Assembly: GCA_951813325.1 (NCBI GenBank)
Contig: OX638350.1
Coordinates: 3,329,954 to 3,393,953, forward strand
Direction of reading: 5' to 3'
Length of the DNA: 64,000 nt
Source: an uncultured Acidimicrobiales bacterium
GTDB lineage: Bacteria > Actinomycetota > Acidimicrobiia > Acidimicrobiales > Bin134
Of this stretch, positions 44,464 to 53,592 are shown piece after piece (the first letter of the stretch is position 1; every line of letters starts with the position of its first letter). The notes under the pieces are model-generated. The model worked only from the letters and a program-made list of their open reading frames with translations, was not told the DNA's origin and made no database searches. The translations under genes and the position numbers were made by a program.

Positions 44464-46122
44464 GTGGCCAAGCTGCGGGTGGCCCTGTGCCAGATCAACT
44501 CAGTGGTGGGCGATATCACCGCCAACACCGAGAGAATCCTGGCGGCCTTGGTTGCCGCAGAGGACGCCGGATGCCATGCGGCCGTATTCCCCGAGATGGC
44601 CGTCACCGGGTATCCCCCCGAGGATCTGGTGCTGAAGCGGAGATTCGTGGAGGACAGCCGCCAAGCCATGGAGCACATTGCTTCGAGATCCCGGTCGTGT
44701 ACCGCGGTTGTGGGGTTTGTGGATGGTGACGATGGCTGCCGGAACGCAGCCGGAATTGCCGCCAACGGCCAGCTGCTCGGGGTGTACCACAAGCGGGAGC
44801 TGCCCAACTACGGGGTGTTCGACGAGCGCCGCTACTTCCGCCCCGGCACCGGCGAGCCCGGCTTGCACCATATTGCCGGGGTGGCGGTGGGCGTATCCAT
44901 CTGCGAGGACGCCTGGGTGTCGGGCGGTCCGATGAGCCAGATGGCCAGCGCCGGGGCCGAAGCGATCTTCAACCTGAACGCCTCGCCCTACCATGTGGGC
45001 AAGCTGAACCAGCGTCTGGGCACAATCCGCAAGCGGGCCGGCGAAACCGGCTGCCCCATCGTCTACGCCAACCTGGTGGGCGGACAAGACGAGTTGGTGT
45101 TCGACGGCGCCTCGCTGGTGATGTCCGCCGATGGCCGGGTCGTCGCCCAAGCGCCCCCTTTCCGAGAGCACATGCTGATTGCTGAGATGGAAGTGGCCGA
45201 CCGGGCTGGCCTGCCGTCTCCGCCAGCCATTGCTGAGGACATAAATTCGGTTCATCCCGGTTTGGACGAGCTAGACGAGCAGTATGAGGCCTTGGTGTTG
45301 GCCACTCGCGACTACGTGCACAAAAACGGCTTCACCGATGTGGGCATCGGCGTGTCCGGGGGCATCGACTCCTCGCTGGTTGCGGTTATCGCCACCGACG
45401 CCCTCGGCGCCGACCATGTCCACGGTGTCTTGATGCCCTCCCGCTACTCCAGCGACCACTCGGTGTCCGACGCCGAATTCTTGTGCCAGAACCTGGGCAT
45501 CGACCACCGGGTGATCCCGGTGGAACCCGGCCATCAGGCCTTTCTCGACATGCTGTCCCCGTCGTTTGACGGGCTGGATCCCGATCTGGCCGAAGAGAAT
45601 GTGCAATCCCGCATCCGGGGAACGCTGCTTATGGCCCTGTCCAACAAGTTCAACTGGCTTATCTTGACCACCGGCAACAAGAGCGAGAGCGCGGTGGGCT
45701 ACTCCACCCTCTACGGCGACACCGCCGGAGCCTACGCCGTTGTCAAAGACCTGTGGAAGCTCCAGGTGTACGCATTCGCCCGCTATCGCAACCAGCGGGC
45801 CGGCCGGGACCTCATCCCCGAGAACGTGCTGGCCAAGCCGCCGTCGGCCGAGTTGCGCCCCGATCAGCGGGACGACCAGAGCCTGCCCCCCTACGAAGTG
45901 CTTGATCCTCTGCTGGAGGCTTATGTGGAGCGCGATCTCACCCCCGCCGACCTGTGCAGCCAGGGATATGCTCCGGATTTGGTGAACCGCATAACCGGCT
46001 TGGTGGATCGAGCCGAGTACAAACGCCGCCAGAATCCACCTGGAGTGCGCATCACCCCCAAGGCTTTCGGCCGCGACCGCCGCCTTCCCATTACCAATCG
46101 ATATCGAGGTGGGTCACAGTGA
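44464..46122 (+). CDS. nadE: glutamine-dependent NAD+ synthetase
   Basis: Last step of NAD biosynthesis: amidates deamido-NAD with ammonia taken from glutamine. The N-terminal nitrilase-fold glutaminase has Glu in FPEMAVTGYPPEDL, Lys in YHKRELPNYGVFDE and Cys in GVSICEDAW. The synthetase domain has the ATP-pyrophosphatase P-loop GVSGGIDSSLVAVIATDALG, later TGNKSESAVGYSTLYGD. Length 552 residues suits the single-chain form. The start is GTG. It depends on the glutamine made by the neighbouring synthetase. Confidence 0.96.
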   Translation: MAKLRVALCQINSVVGDITANTERILAALVAAEDAGCHAAVFPEMAVTGYPPEDLVLKRRFVEDSRQAMEHIASRSRSCTAVVGFVDGDDGCRNAAGIAANGQLLGVYHKRELPNYGVFDERRYFRPGTGEPGLHHIAGVAVGVSICEDAWVSGGPMSQMASAGAEAIFNLNASPYHVGKLNQRLGTIRKRAGETGCPIVYANLVGGQDELVFDGASLVMSADGRVVAQAPPFREHMLIAEMEVADRAGLPSPPAIAEDINSVHPGLDELDEQYEALVLATRDYVHKNGFTDVGIGVSGGIDSSLVAVIATDALGADHVHGVLMPSRYSSDHSVSDAEFLCQNLGIDHRVIPVEPGHQAFLDMLSPSFDGLDPDLAEENVQSRIRGTLLMALSNKFNWLILTTGNKSESAVGYSTLYGDTAGAYAVVKDLWKLQVYAFARYRNQRAGRDLIPENVLAKPPSAELRPDQRDDQSLPPYEVLDPLLEAYVERDLTPADLCSQGYAPDLVNRITGLVDRAEYKRRQNPPGVRITPKAFGRDRRLPITNRYRGGSQ

Positions 46123-46183
46123 TCCGACGGAACGAAGGCGATTTGATCGGAGCGGTGGTTCGCTGCCCAGGTGGAGACTGACG

Positions 46184-46741
46184 ATGGACATCGAACAATC
46201 AGCCGACGCCTGTGGCGGTCTGACCTGGATTTCCGAGCGGCTATTCGAGTTGGAAGGCCGTTTGGCGACCGAATTGGTCGAAGGGGAGGCACTGGACCCC
46301 AGCATGCGGGCGCTTTTGGCCCGGTCCAGCCGGCGCCACGGTCAGCACGCCCAGTGGTGGAGAAACACGCTGCCCGACTCGCCGGCCCTGGCCGGGCCCG
46401 GTCGGATTCGCCCACCCACCCAAGCATGGGAGCGTCTGCTGGACTACATGGAATGCTCGGTGCCTGCCGATGCGGTTACTGCGCTCTACGAGCTAGCTGT
46501 GCCCGAGTTGACGTCTGTGCTGGAGCATTTGAAGCACCAGTGCTCGCCGATCAGCGACGGAGCTGTTGTTCGCATAGCCCGCATGGTGGCCGCCGACCTG
46601 GATGATGAGTGGACTGTGGCGCGGAGCGTGTGGCCGGTGTCCCGCGTATCCTCCGACCTCGATCTCGAGGAGCTGTCGTTTGAGGTTTTTGATTACTGCA
46701 CTGAAAAAAGATGGCCTCCGCTGGTGCCGCATCCGCGATGA
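46184..46741 (+). CDS. hypothetical protein, all-helical
   Basis: A 185-residue protein that I do not recognise. It is predicted mainly helical, with GGLTWISERLFELEGRLATE and a long helix DAVTALYELAVPELTSVLEH; conserved-looking HGQHAQWW might suggest a ferritin-like bundle, but the full metal pattern is not seen. The ATG has GGTGGAGA about 7 bases upstream; an open frame 25 codons longer overlaps nadE. It lies between nadE and the sigma factor gene. Confidence 0.6.
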   Translation: MDIEQSADACGGLTWISERLFELEGRLATELVEGEALDPSMRALLARSSRRHGQHAQWWRNTLPDSPALAGPGRIRPPTQAWERLLDYMECSVPADAVTALYELAVPELTSVLEHLKHQCSPISDGAVVRIARMVAADLDDEWTVARSVWPVSRVSSDLDLEELSFEVFDYCTEKRWPPLVPHPR

Positions 46742-46823
46742 AGCGGGTATCGTTACCAGTCAAGCATTGTCCGTGTCTCTGCCCGGTCAGCGTCGACCGG
46801 TTCGACAGTGGCACCGGTGACCC

Positions 46824-47807
46824 ATGGATAATCGGGAGGGTGTGACTGTGCCGAAAGAGCGAGTTGAGCGCGACGACGAGGATCTCGTCCGCCTCTATCT
46901 GACCGATATCGGCCAATACCCGCTGCTCACCAAAGACGACGAAGTTGAGCTAGCCCAGAAAATCGAGGTGGGCAACGAAGCGCAAGCTCTCCTCAATCAG
47001 GACAAAGAGGGTGACCCCGGGAATCCGGATCGCCTCTCGCCCGCCCGGCGGCGGCTGCTGCGCCGCCAGGTCAAAGTCGGCGAGCAGGCTGAGCGCCGCT
47101 TTGTTCAGTCCAATCTGCGCCTGGTGGTGTCCATCGCCAAGAAGTACCAGGCATCCGGCCTGCCTCTGCTGGATCTGATACAAGAGGGCAACCTCGGGCT
47201 CATGCATGCGGTGGAAAAGTTCGACTGGCGCAAGGGCTTCAAATTCTCCACCTACGCCACCTGGTGGATCCGCCAGGCCATCACCCGGGGCATCGCCAAC
47301 ACCGGTCGCACTATCCGACTGCCGGTTCACGCCGGCGACACCCTGGCCCGCCTCCAGAAGGCCCGGGCCAACCTGGAAAAGAAGCTAGGCCGCCCCGCCA
47401 CCCTGGCCGAGCTGGCCGTCGAGGTTGACCTCTCCGAGGAGAAGGTCACCGAGGCCCTGCGCTTTGCCGCCGAGCCCTTGTCGCTGAGCGAACCACTGCG
47501 GGAGGACGGCGATGCCGAACTGGGCGATGTGGTGGAGGACCGCTCCGCCGAGTCTCCCTTCGAGGTGGCTGCCACCGCCCTTTTGCCCGAGGAGATCACC
47601 CGCCTCCTCGGCCCCCTCGACGAGCGCGAGCGGGAAATCCTCAAGCTCCGCTTCGGCCTAGACCGCGGCGAGCCCCGCACCCTGGAGGAAGTCGGCGAGC
47701 ACTTCAGCCTCACCCGCGAGCGTATCCGCCAAATCGAGGCCAGAGCCATGTCCAAACTCCGCCACCCCAGCAGCGACACCGGCGCCCGCGACCTATTGGC
47801 TGTCTAA
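46824..47807 (+). CDS. RNA polymerase sigma factor, RpoD/SigB (sigma-70 group 1-2) family
   Basis: Directs RNA polymerase to promoters. Region 1.2 reads DLVRLYLTDIGQYPLLTKDD, region 2 has RFVQSNLRLVVSIAKKYQ and LIQEGNLGLMHAVEKFDWRK, with the -10 binding helix FKFSTYATWWIRQAITR. Region 4 has TLEEVGEHFSLTRERIRQIE. The protein is 327 residues and lacks a long region 1.1, as in group 2 or small primary sigma factors. The ATG gives the longest frame; a GTG 24 bases in, 7 bases after GGGAGGG, is an equally good start. Confidence 0.93.
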   Translation: MDNREGVTVPKERVERDDEDLVRLYLTDIGQYPLLTKDDEVELAQKIEVGNEAQALLNQDKEGDPGNPDRLSPARRRLLRRQVKVGEQAERRFVQSNLRLVVSIAKKYQASGLPLLDLIQEGNLGLMHAVEKFDWRKGFKFSTYATWWIRQAITRGIANTGRTIRLPVHAGDTLARLQKARANLEKKLGRPATLAELAVEVDLSEEKVTEALRFAAEPLSLSEPLREDGDAELGDVVEDRSAESPFEVAATALLPEEITRLLGPLDEREREILKLRFGLDRGEPRTLEEVGEHFSLTRERIRQIEARAMSKLRHPSSDTGARDLLAV

Positions 47808-47837
47808 GGCCCGCCACTCGGCCGGTCACGCGTTCAG

Positions 47838-47930
47838 CGGAGGTGGACGGGAATCGAACCCGCCGGACGGGGATCGCCCGTCCCACCCGCTTTGAAGGCG
47901 GGGGAGCCCACCAGGTACTCAGACACCTCC
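47838..47930 (-). tRNA. selC: tRNA-Sec (UCA anticodon)
   Basis: The reverse strand starts GGAGGTGTCTGAG and ends CCACCTCCG, giving an extended acceptor stem. The anticodon loop is CTTCAAA (UCA) between CCCGC-like and GCGGG-like arms, a long variable arm ACGGGCGATCCCCGT follows, and the T-loop is GGGTTCGATTCCC. At 93 bases without CCA it has the length and shape of bacterial selenocysteine tRNA, and it reads UGA. selA and selB lie 15 kb to the left. Confidence 0.95.
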
Positions 47931-47978
47931 TGGGGGAGGTCAGCCTACTGCTGTTCCTTCTGGTCGGCCTAGATCCGC

Positions 47979-49535
47979 CTACCCGCCTACTGCTGCACCC
48001 TCGGGCTCGCCCACACCGCTCATCAGCAGCCCTACCTGCTCGATGGTCGCCTCTTCTCGGTTCATCCGCCCCATCACACGTCCCTCGTACATCACCACCA
48101 GGCGGTCGGACAGGGCCATCACCTCGTCCAGGTCTTCGCTGATCAACAAGATGGCCTTGCCTTGGGACCGCTGCACCAGAAGCTGCTCGTGGATGTACTC
48201 GGCTGCGCCGATGTCGACCCCCCTGGTGGGCTGGGCCACCAGCAGCACCCCCGCTCCACCGCTGAACTCCCGGGCGATCACCACCTTTTGGATGTTGCCC
48301 CCCGAGAGCTTGCGGGTGAGTGTTGCGGTACTCGGCGTGCGGATGGAGTAGTCGCTCACCAGCTGTCGGCTGCGTTCCTCGATGGCTTTGAGGCTCAGTA
48401 TCCCGTATCGCACGTACGGCGCCTGGTCGTGCTCCACCAGGACCAGGTTCTCGGCCACGGAGAAATCGCCGACACTGCCGAATTTCATGCGCTCCTCCGG
48501 CACATAGGCCAATCCCATCGACCGCACGTGCTTGGGGGTGGGGGTCTTCACCGGCTGGCCGTCGATAGACACCTGGCCCGACTCGATCTCCCGCAACCCC
48601 ATAATGGCCTCGGCCAGCTCTCGCTGCCCGTTGCCGGATACGCCCACGATGCCCACGATTTCGCCGGCCCGCACGTCGATGCTCACATCGTGAACTGCCA
48701 ACTCGTCGCGGTCGCCTCGAACCCGCAGATCCTGAACCTCCAGCTTGGCCTCACCCGGTGTTTGCTCGGCGATAGTGCGGGCGAACTCCACCGGACGACC
48801 CACCATCATCATGGCCAGCGACCCTCTATCGGATTCGGATGGAGTGGTTCGCCCCGATACCCGGCCGTCGCGCAGCACGGTGATCTCATCGGAGATCTCC
48901 ATCACCTCGTTCAACTTGTGGGAGATGAAGACCAGACCCCGGCCGTCGGAAGTCAGCTGTCGGAGGGTGACGAACAGGTCGGTGACCTCGGGCGGGGTCA
49001 GCACCGCGGTGGGTTCGTCCAGCACCAGCAGTCGCACGTTTCGGTACAGCGCCTTGAGTATCTCGGCTCGCTGCCGCTCTCCCACCGCCATCTGCCATAT
49101 GTAGGTGTCGGGATCGACGTGGAGGCCGAACTCCTCTGACACCTCTCGGATGCGCCGACGGATCGGCTGCAAATTGTTCACCCCTAGGGGCTTTCCCAGC
49201 CCCAGGGCCACGTTCTCGGCCACGGTCAGGGTGTCGACCAACATGAAGTGCTGGTGGATCATGCCGATGCCGGTGCGGATGGCCACCGAAGGCGAGTCGA
49301 TGTTGACGGGGGAGCCGTCGAAGGCGATCGATCCTTCGTCGGGCTGGTAGAGCCCGTAGAGGATCTTGACCAGGGTGCTCTTGCCGGCGCCGTTTTCCCC
49401 CAGCAGAGTGTGAACCTGACCCGGCAGCACCGTGAAGTCAACGTCTTCGTTGGCGACGACGCCGGGGAACCGCTTGGTGATGCCGCGCATCTCCAGCATC
49501 GGTTCCATCCTCGGCGCTGCCGGGTCAGAGTTCAT
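47979..49535 (-). CDS. ABC transporter ATPase, nucleoside/BMP type, duplicated
   Basis: Energises uptake by the BMP-type importer. Two fused ATPase domains: the first has LLGENGAGKSTLVKILYGLY and Walker B LLVLDEPTAVLTPPE; the second has GVSGNGQRELAEAIMG as a degenerate P-loop and KLSGGNIQKVVIAREF as signature, ending GVLLVAQPTRGVDIGA. This is the YufO/NupO/RbsA-type architecture at 518 residues. It follows the BMP lipoprotein gene by 38 bases and is the last gene of the operon. Confidence 0.94.
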   Translation of the reverse strand: MNSDPAAPRMEPMLEMRGITKRFPGVVANEDVDFTVLPGQVHTLLGENGAGKSTLVKILYGLYQPDEGSIAFDGSPVNIDSPSVAIRTGIGMIHQHFMLVDTLTVAENVALGLGKPLGVNNLQPIRRRIREVSEEFGLHVDPDTYIWQMAVGERQRAEILKALYRNVRLLVLDEPTAVLTPPEVTDLFVTLRQLTSDGRGLVFISHKLNEVMEISDEITVLRDGRVSGRTTPSESDRGSLAMMMVGRPVEFARTIAEQTPGEAKLEVQDLRVRGDRDELAVHDVSIDVRAGEIVGIVGVSGNGQRELAEAIMGLREIESGQVSIDGQPVKTPTPKHVRSMGLAYVPEERMKFGSVGDFSVAENLVLVEHDQAPYVRYGILSLKAIEERSRQLVSDYSIRTPSTATLTRKLSGGNIQKVVIAREFSGGAGVLLVAQPTRGVDIGAAEYIHEQLLVQRSQGKAILLISEDLDEVMALSDRLVVMYEGRVMGRMNREEATIEQVGLLMSGVGEPEGAAVGG

Positions 49536-49573
49536 GTTCGATTATCGGCCGTATCGACCACCGTTGTTGAGAA

Positions 49574-50656
49574 TTACTGCCCGGTGGAGATCGATCCGTC
49601 GGACAGGCCGTCGATGGTGGCCTGGGCTGAGGCCAACACGTCGGCGGGGATGTCCATGACATCGTTGAACTGGATGTCCAGCCCGCCGTCTTCGAAGGTC
49701 ATGATAAAGGTCTCGCCACCGAGGGTGCCGGCTTTGACCTGATCGACGACCTTGGAGAGCACGACCTCCCAGCGGTACACCTGCGAGGCGACCACGATGT
49801 CTTCGCCGAGGGCGGTCTGGTTGGCCTGGGTGCCGAACCACAGCACGCCGTTCTCCTGAGCAACGCCGGTGGCGCCCACCACCATTTGGGCCGAGCCGGT
49901 TAGCACATCCGCGCCTGCCGAGATATGCGATTGAGCAGCCTCAGCGGCCAGTGCTACGTCGGCGAATGATCCGGTGTAGACGATGTTGACTTCCACATCG
50001 GGGTTCTGGGCCGTGGCTCCGGCGGCGAACCCGTCCACATAGAGCTTGGCGTCGCCTACCTCGATCGGACCGACAACGCCGATCACGTTGCTCTCCGTGA
50101 GCTGGGCCGCGACCACGCCGTTGACGTACCCACCGAGGTCGGAGCGGACCGAGTAGGAGTACACGTTGGGCAAGCCGAAGGTGTCAACCGCGGTGCCCCA
50201 GGCGAACGATACGTCCGGGAAGTCTGGAGCAATTTCTTCGAGTGGACCGCCGTACTGGGAGCCGTGGGCGATGACCAGGTGGTAGCCCTCATCGGCGTAT
50301 CCTCGGATAGCTGCGGCCGCGTCCTCCACGATGAAAGTGCCGTCGGTGATGGCGAACTCAGCGATTTGCCCAGAAGCCACGAGGGAGTTCACTGCGTCGT
50401 ACATGCTCTGGGTGAACGCCAGGTCGTTGCTGGCGCTTGGGGCTACCACCGCGACGCGGAATGGCTCCTCGGGCTCGGGCGCTGGTGCTTCGGTCGGTGC
50501 CTCAGTCGGCGCAGGCGCCTCCGTAGCCGGAGCAGGCGCCTCCGTGGCCGGAGCAGGCCCCGACGGAGCGTCGTCGTCGTTGCCGCACCCCGCCACCGCC
50601 AACGAGAAAACCGCCAGCAGTGCAAGGAACAGTCTGAACACGAGTCGTGGTTTCAT
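49574..50656 (-). CDS. BMP-family basic membrane lipoprotein, probable nucleoside-binding
   Basis: Periplasm-side binding lipoprotein of 360 residues. Signal MKPRLVFRLFLALLAVFSLA ends at AGC (lipid Cys near residue 23), followed by a linker of repeated ATEAPAP units. The mature domain reads RVAVVAPSASNDLAFTQSMY, with GYADEGYHLVIAHGSQYGGP and YSVRSDLGGYVNGVVAAQL, typical of BMP/PnrA purine-nucleoside binders. The ATG has AGGGAGGGG about 7 bases upstream. It lies between the permease pair and the ATPase, so all four are one system. The shared start AGCGNDDD resembles the osmolyte-binding lipoprotein. Confidence 0.93.
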   Translation of the reverse strand: MKPRLVFRLFLALLAVFSLAVAGCGNDDDAPSGPAPATEAPAPATEAPAPTEAPTEAPAPEPEEPFRVAVVAPSASNDLAFTQSMYDAVNSLVASGQIAEFAITDGTFIVEDAAAAIRGYADEGYHLVIAHGSQYGGPLEEIAPDFPDVSFAWGTAVDTFGLPNVYSYSVRSDLGGYVNGVVAAQLTESNVIGVVGPIEVGDAKLYVDGFAAGATAQNPDVEVNIVYTGSFADVALAAEAAQSHISAGADVLTGSAQMVVGATGVAQENGVLWFGTQANQTALGEDIVVASQVYRWEVVLSKVVDQVKAGTLGGETFIMTFEDGGLDIQFNDVMDIPADVLASAQATIDGLSDGSISTGQ

Positions 50657-50673
50657 TCTTCTATCCCCTCCCT

Positions 50674-50699
50674 GGGACACGTGATTGTCACGGCGTCCC
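50674..50699 (-). promoter_or_regulatory. hairpin in leader of BMP lipoprotein gene
   Basis: GGGAC pairs with GTCCC and, inside, GTGA pairs with TCAC around a 3-base loop. It ends a few bases before the ribosome binding site. It could be an operator or a weak RNA control hairpin; no known riboswitch shape is recognised. Confidence 0.3.
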
Positions 50700-50778
50700 G
50701 CGTAGATCAGTACACAGTAGTCAAAAATTGCCGCCCAGTCTCCAATGATCTGGGTATGAATTTGTGAAGGCTGTGTTT

Positions 50779-51714
50779 CTAGCCGTCTCTGGTGAACGGA
50801 CGGGTCAGGGCCGCCGGCTGGCCGATGCGCCGACTCACCACCACCAGCACAATCACGGTCAAGACTGCGGGAGCCATGTTGGCGATCGAAGACACTGATC
50901 CGGAGATGACGTCTTGAACCTGAAGCTGAAGAACGGTGGCTGACACAATGCCGAACAACAGGGAGCCGGTCATCACCCCCACCGGACGCCATGCCCCGAA
51001 GTACACCAGGGCAATAGCGATGAATCCCCGGCCAGCGGTGAGGTTTTGCTGGAAGATTCCGATCTCCAGGGCCAGGGCCGCCCCGGCGAGTCCGGCCATG
51101 GTGTTGCCGATGATGATGGCCGCCGTCCGAATGCCGTTCACGCTCACGCCCAGGGTGTCGGCTGCTTGCGGGTTTTCCCCGACGGCTCGCACGTTCAATC
51201 CGAAGGTGGTCCGGGTAATGAGCCAATACACCACCGGAACCAGCAAGAAGGCCACATACGTGAGCACGGTGTGGCTGAAAAGCAGCTCGCCCGCCCGCCC
51301 GGTGTCATTGGCCAGCCAGTCGAAGGGCTTGGTCTGTAGTCCGCTGATGGGCCTCGGGGTGCCCACCTGCTTTTGGAACAGCAAGTCGGTAAAGCCCAAG
51401 CCGAACAGATAGATCCCGATTCCGCTGATGCCCTGTTCGGCGTGCATCACCACGGTGATGAAGGCATAGATAAGCCCCATTGCTGCCCCTACCACCAGCC
51501 CCATGAGGAGTCCGAAGGAGGCGCTGCCCGTCTCCAACGCGGTGTAATAGGCGGCAAATGCGCCGATGAGCATGACCCCTTCAACGCCCAGGTTCAAAAC
51601 GCCGGCCCGTTGGCCCACGGCCTCTCCCAGCGCGGCCAGCAAGAAGGGCACAGCCAACCGGATGCCTGATGCCAAGGTGGCAATGATGATGGAGACGGTG
51701 AAGAAATCGTTCAT
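50779..51714 (-). CDS. ABC transporter permease, nucleoside type (YufQ/NupQ-like)
   Basis: Integral membrane subunit of the BMP importer, 311 residues with eight to ten hydrophobic helices. Family features are REAVGQ-like GEAVGQRAGVLNLGVEGVML near the N-terminus and GENPQAADTLGVSVNGIRTA in the cytoplasmic loop that meets the ATPase. The ATG overlaps the stop of the other permease gene by 4 bases, so the two are translated together. Confidence 0.92.
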   Translation of the reverse strand: MNDFFTVSIIIATLASGIRLAVPFLLAALGEAVGQRAGVLNLGVEGVMLIGAFAAYYTALETGSASFGLLMGLVVGAAMGLIYAFITVVMHAEQGISGIGIYLFGLGFTDLLFQKQVGTPRPISGLQTKPFDWLANDTGRAGELLFSHTVLTYVAFLLVPVVYWLITRTTFGLNVRAVGENPQAADTLGVSVNGIRTAAIIIGNTMAGLAGAALALEIGIFQQNLTAGRGFIAIALVYFGAWRPVGVMTGSLLFGIVSATVLQLQVQDVISGSVSSIANMAPAVLTVIVLVVVSRRIGQPAALTRPFTRDG

Positions 51715-52844
51715 GCCCGATCCTCCATCTGGATATCTCCTTCAGCCCATCGCTGCACCCGGGCTCGCAGCTTGAGGCTTCCCACCACGAATACCACCAC
51801 CACGCCGTTGAGGGCTATCACCAGTGCCTGTGGCACCTGCACCACCCTTTGCAGGGAGATGCCTCCGGCCAGCATCCCGCCGAACAGATAGGAAGACAGC
51901 ACGGTGAACAGCGGGTGCAGCCCTCCGAACAGCGCGGTCACGATGCCGTTGAACCCTGCGCTCTGCGTGAATGCCAGCGGCCCTCCCTCGCCGATGAGAC
52001 GGTGGGATTCGCTGCCAAACACCAGCACAGCACCGGCGATGCCGGCACAGGCGCCGCTGAACGCCAAAGCCTGGGTGATGCTGAGCTCAACTTTCATGCC
52101 TGCTGAGCGGGAGGCATGGGGATTGTGGCCTACCGCTCTCAGACGCAGGCCGAGCCCGCTGCGGAACAAGAGCAGGTATCCCAGAATGGCCACGATCAGC
52201 GCGACCACGATGCCCAAGTGCAGCCGTGTGCCTCCCGGCAAGATGGGCAAGTCGGCGTTATAGCTCAATCGCTTGGTCTGCTGGATCCTGATGGCGCCAG
52301 GTTCGATCAGCCAGTCTTCCAGCAAGAAGCTCATGAAGAACCCGGCGATGATGTTCATCATGATGGTGCTGAGGATCTCGTTGACCCCGCTGTAGGCCTT
52401 CAGAGCGCCGGGGATTGCGCCCCATATTCCCCCGCCGACACCGCCGGCGATCATCACCAGCGGTACCAGGATGGGGCGGGGGACATCGGGTATGGCCAGT
52501 GCCACCAGAGTGGCCAAGATGGCCCCCATGATGATCTGCCCCTCGCCGCCGATGTTGATGACGCCGGTGCGGAACGCAATGCAGATGCCCACCCCGACCA
52601 GCATGAGCGGAATTGACTTGAGGGCGGTGGCGGCCAGCTCGTCTGGGCCTCCGAATGCCCCGGTGAACAGGGCGCGGTAGCCGGTCAGCGGGTTGGCCCC
52701 GAACACTCCGAGGAGAATGGCGCCTACCGCAAGGGCGGCGATCACCGCGGCCGCGGGCACCACGAGACCAGCGAACGGCCGAAGCAGACGACCAGTGTCG
52801 GACCCAACAGAAGATCTTTGTTGATTATCAGTCATCTTCAACAT
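51711..52844 (-). CDS. ABC transporter permease, nucleoside type (YufP/NupP-like)
   Basis: Second membrane subunit, 377 residues. It has GVFGANPLTGYRALFTGAFG, FRTGVINIGGEGQIIMGAIL and GHNPHASRSAGMKVELSITQ, characteristic of this half of the importer. The first ATG is used; a second ATG three codons later is equally possible. First gene of the operon. The order permease-permease-lipoprotein-ATPase differs from the common lipoprotein-ATPase-permease-permease order. It is divergent from the Tad pilus operon. Confidence 0.92.
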   Translation of the reverse strand: MLKMTDNQQRSSVGSDTGRLLRPFAGLVVPAAAVIAALAVGAILLGVFGANPLTGYRALFTGAFGGPDELAATALKSIPLMLVGVGICIAFRTGVINIGGEGQIIMGAILATLVALAIPDVPRPILVPLVMIAGGVGGGIWGAIPGALKAYSGVNEILSTIMMNIIAGFFMSFLLEDWLIEPGAIRIQQTKRLSYNADLPILPGGTRLHLGIVVALIVAILGYLLLFRSGLGLRLRAVGHNPHASRSAGMKVELSITQALAFSGACAGIAGAVLVFGSESHRLIGEGGPLAFTQSAGFNGIVTALFGGLHPLFTVLSSYLFGGMLAGGISLQRVVQVPQALVIALNGVVVVFVVGSLKLRARVQRWAEGDIQMEDRA

Positions 52845-52899
52845 AGATTGTTCTGAGTTCCCCTCTGTTTGCCGAAGCGATCAAGTCGCGGAGGTTTCC

Positions 52900-53580
52900 A
52901 TGCTGGTGACCTGTTGGTCAACCAAGGGGGGTTCGGGCACAACGGTGATCGCAGCTCTCGTCAGCCTACATGCTGCTCAAGACCGCGACCGGCCTGTTCT
53001 GGTGGTCGATCTGTCTGGTGACCTCCCCTCGGTGTTCGGAAGTGCAGAACCCTCGTCTGGATTGGGCGAATGGCTCCGCAGCGATCTGGCTCCCTGCTCG
53101 CTCGAACGAGGGCTTGAGGAGCTCACCCCCAATCTGTCGCTGCTGGCGCGGGGACAGGGTCGGTTGAGCGCCCGTCGGGCCGAAGAGCTTGTGGATTGGT
53201 TGACCACCGACGCCACGGTAGTCGTCGACGCGGGGGTGCTGCGCACACCAGCCGAACCCGGTGACGGCGGTTCGAGCGACGGCGAGCTGCGCTGGCGGTT
53301 GGCCGCCGAAGCCGACCGGTCGGTATTGGTCACCCGGGCGTGCTATCTGGCCTTGCGCCGCACGGTGTCGCTCCCGGTCCGGCCCAGCGGTGTGGTGCTG
53401 GTGGCCGAGTCGGGCCGCGCCCTGACTCGGTCCGACTGCGAGCGGGCAATTGGCGCCCCGGTGCTGGCTACCGTCGCCGTCGATCCCGATATCGCCCGGG
53501 CGGTAGATGCCGGGATGTTGACGACGCGCGTGCCCAAAGGCGCGATCAAAGCTCTCGGTCGGCTGTTCGAGGAAGTCTGA
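52900..53580 (+). CDS. TadZ/CpaE-like ParA-family ATPase
   Basis: First gene of the Tad operon; proteins of this type place the pilus machine at the pole. The N-terminus has TCWSTKGGSGTTVIAALVS, a deviant Walker A, then VLVVDLSGDLPSVFG. The receiver-like domain of CpaE is absent, and the protein is short at 226 residues. GGAGG lies 5 bases before the ATG. The TadA ATPase gene follows 12 bases downstream. Confidence 0.85.
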   Translation: MLVTCWSTKGGSGTTVIAALVSLHAAQDRDRPVLVVDLSGDLPSVFGSAEPSSGLGEWLRSDLAPCSLERGLEELTPNLSLLARGQGRLSARRAEELVDWLTTDATVVVDAGVLRTPAEPGDGGSSDGELRWRLAAEADRSVLVTRACYLALRRTVSLPVRPSGVVLVAESGRALTRSDCERAIGAPVLATVAVDPDIARAVDAGMLTTRVPKGAIKALGRLFEEV

Positions 53581-53592
53581 GGCAGGCAAGTC

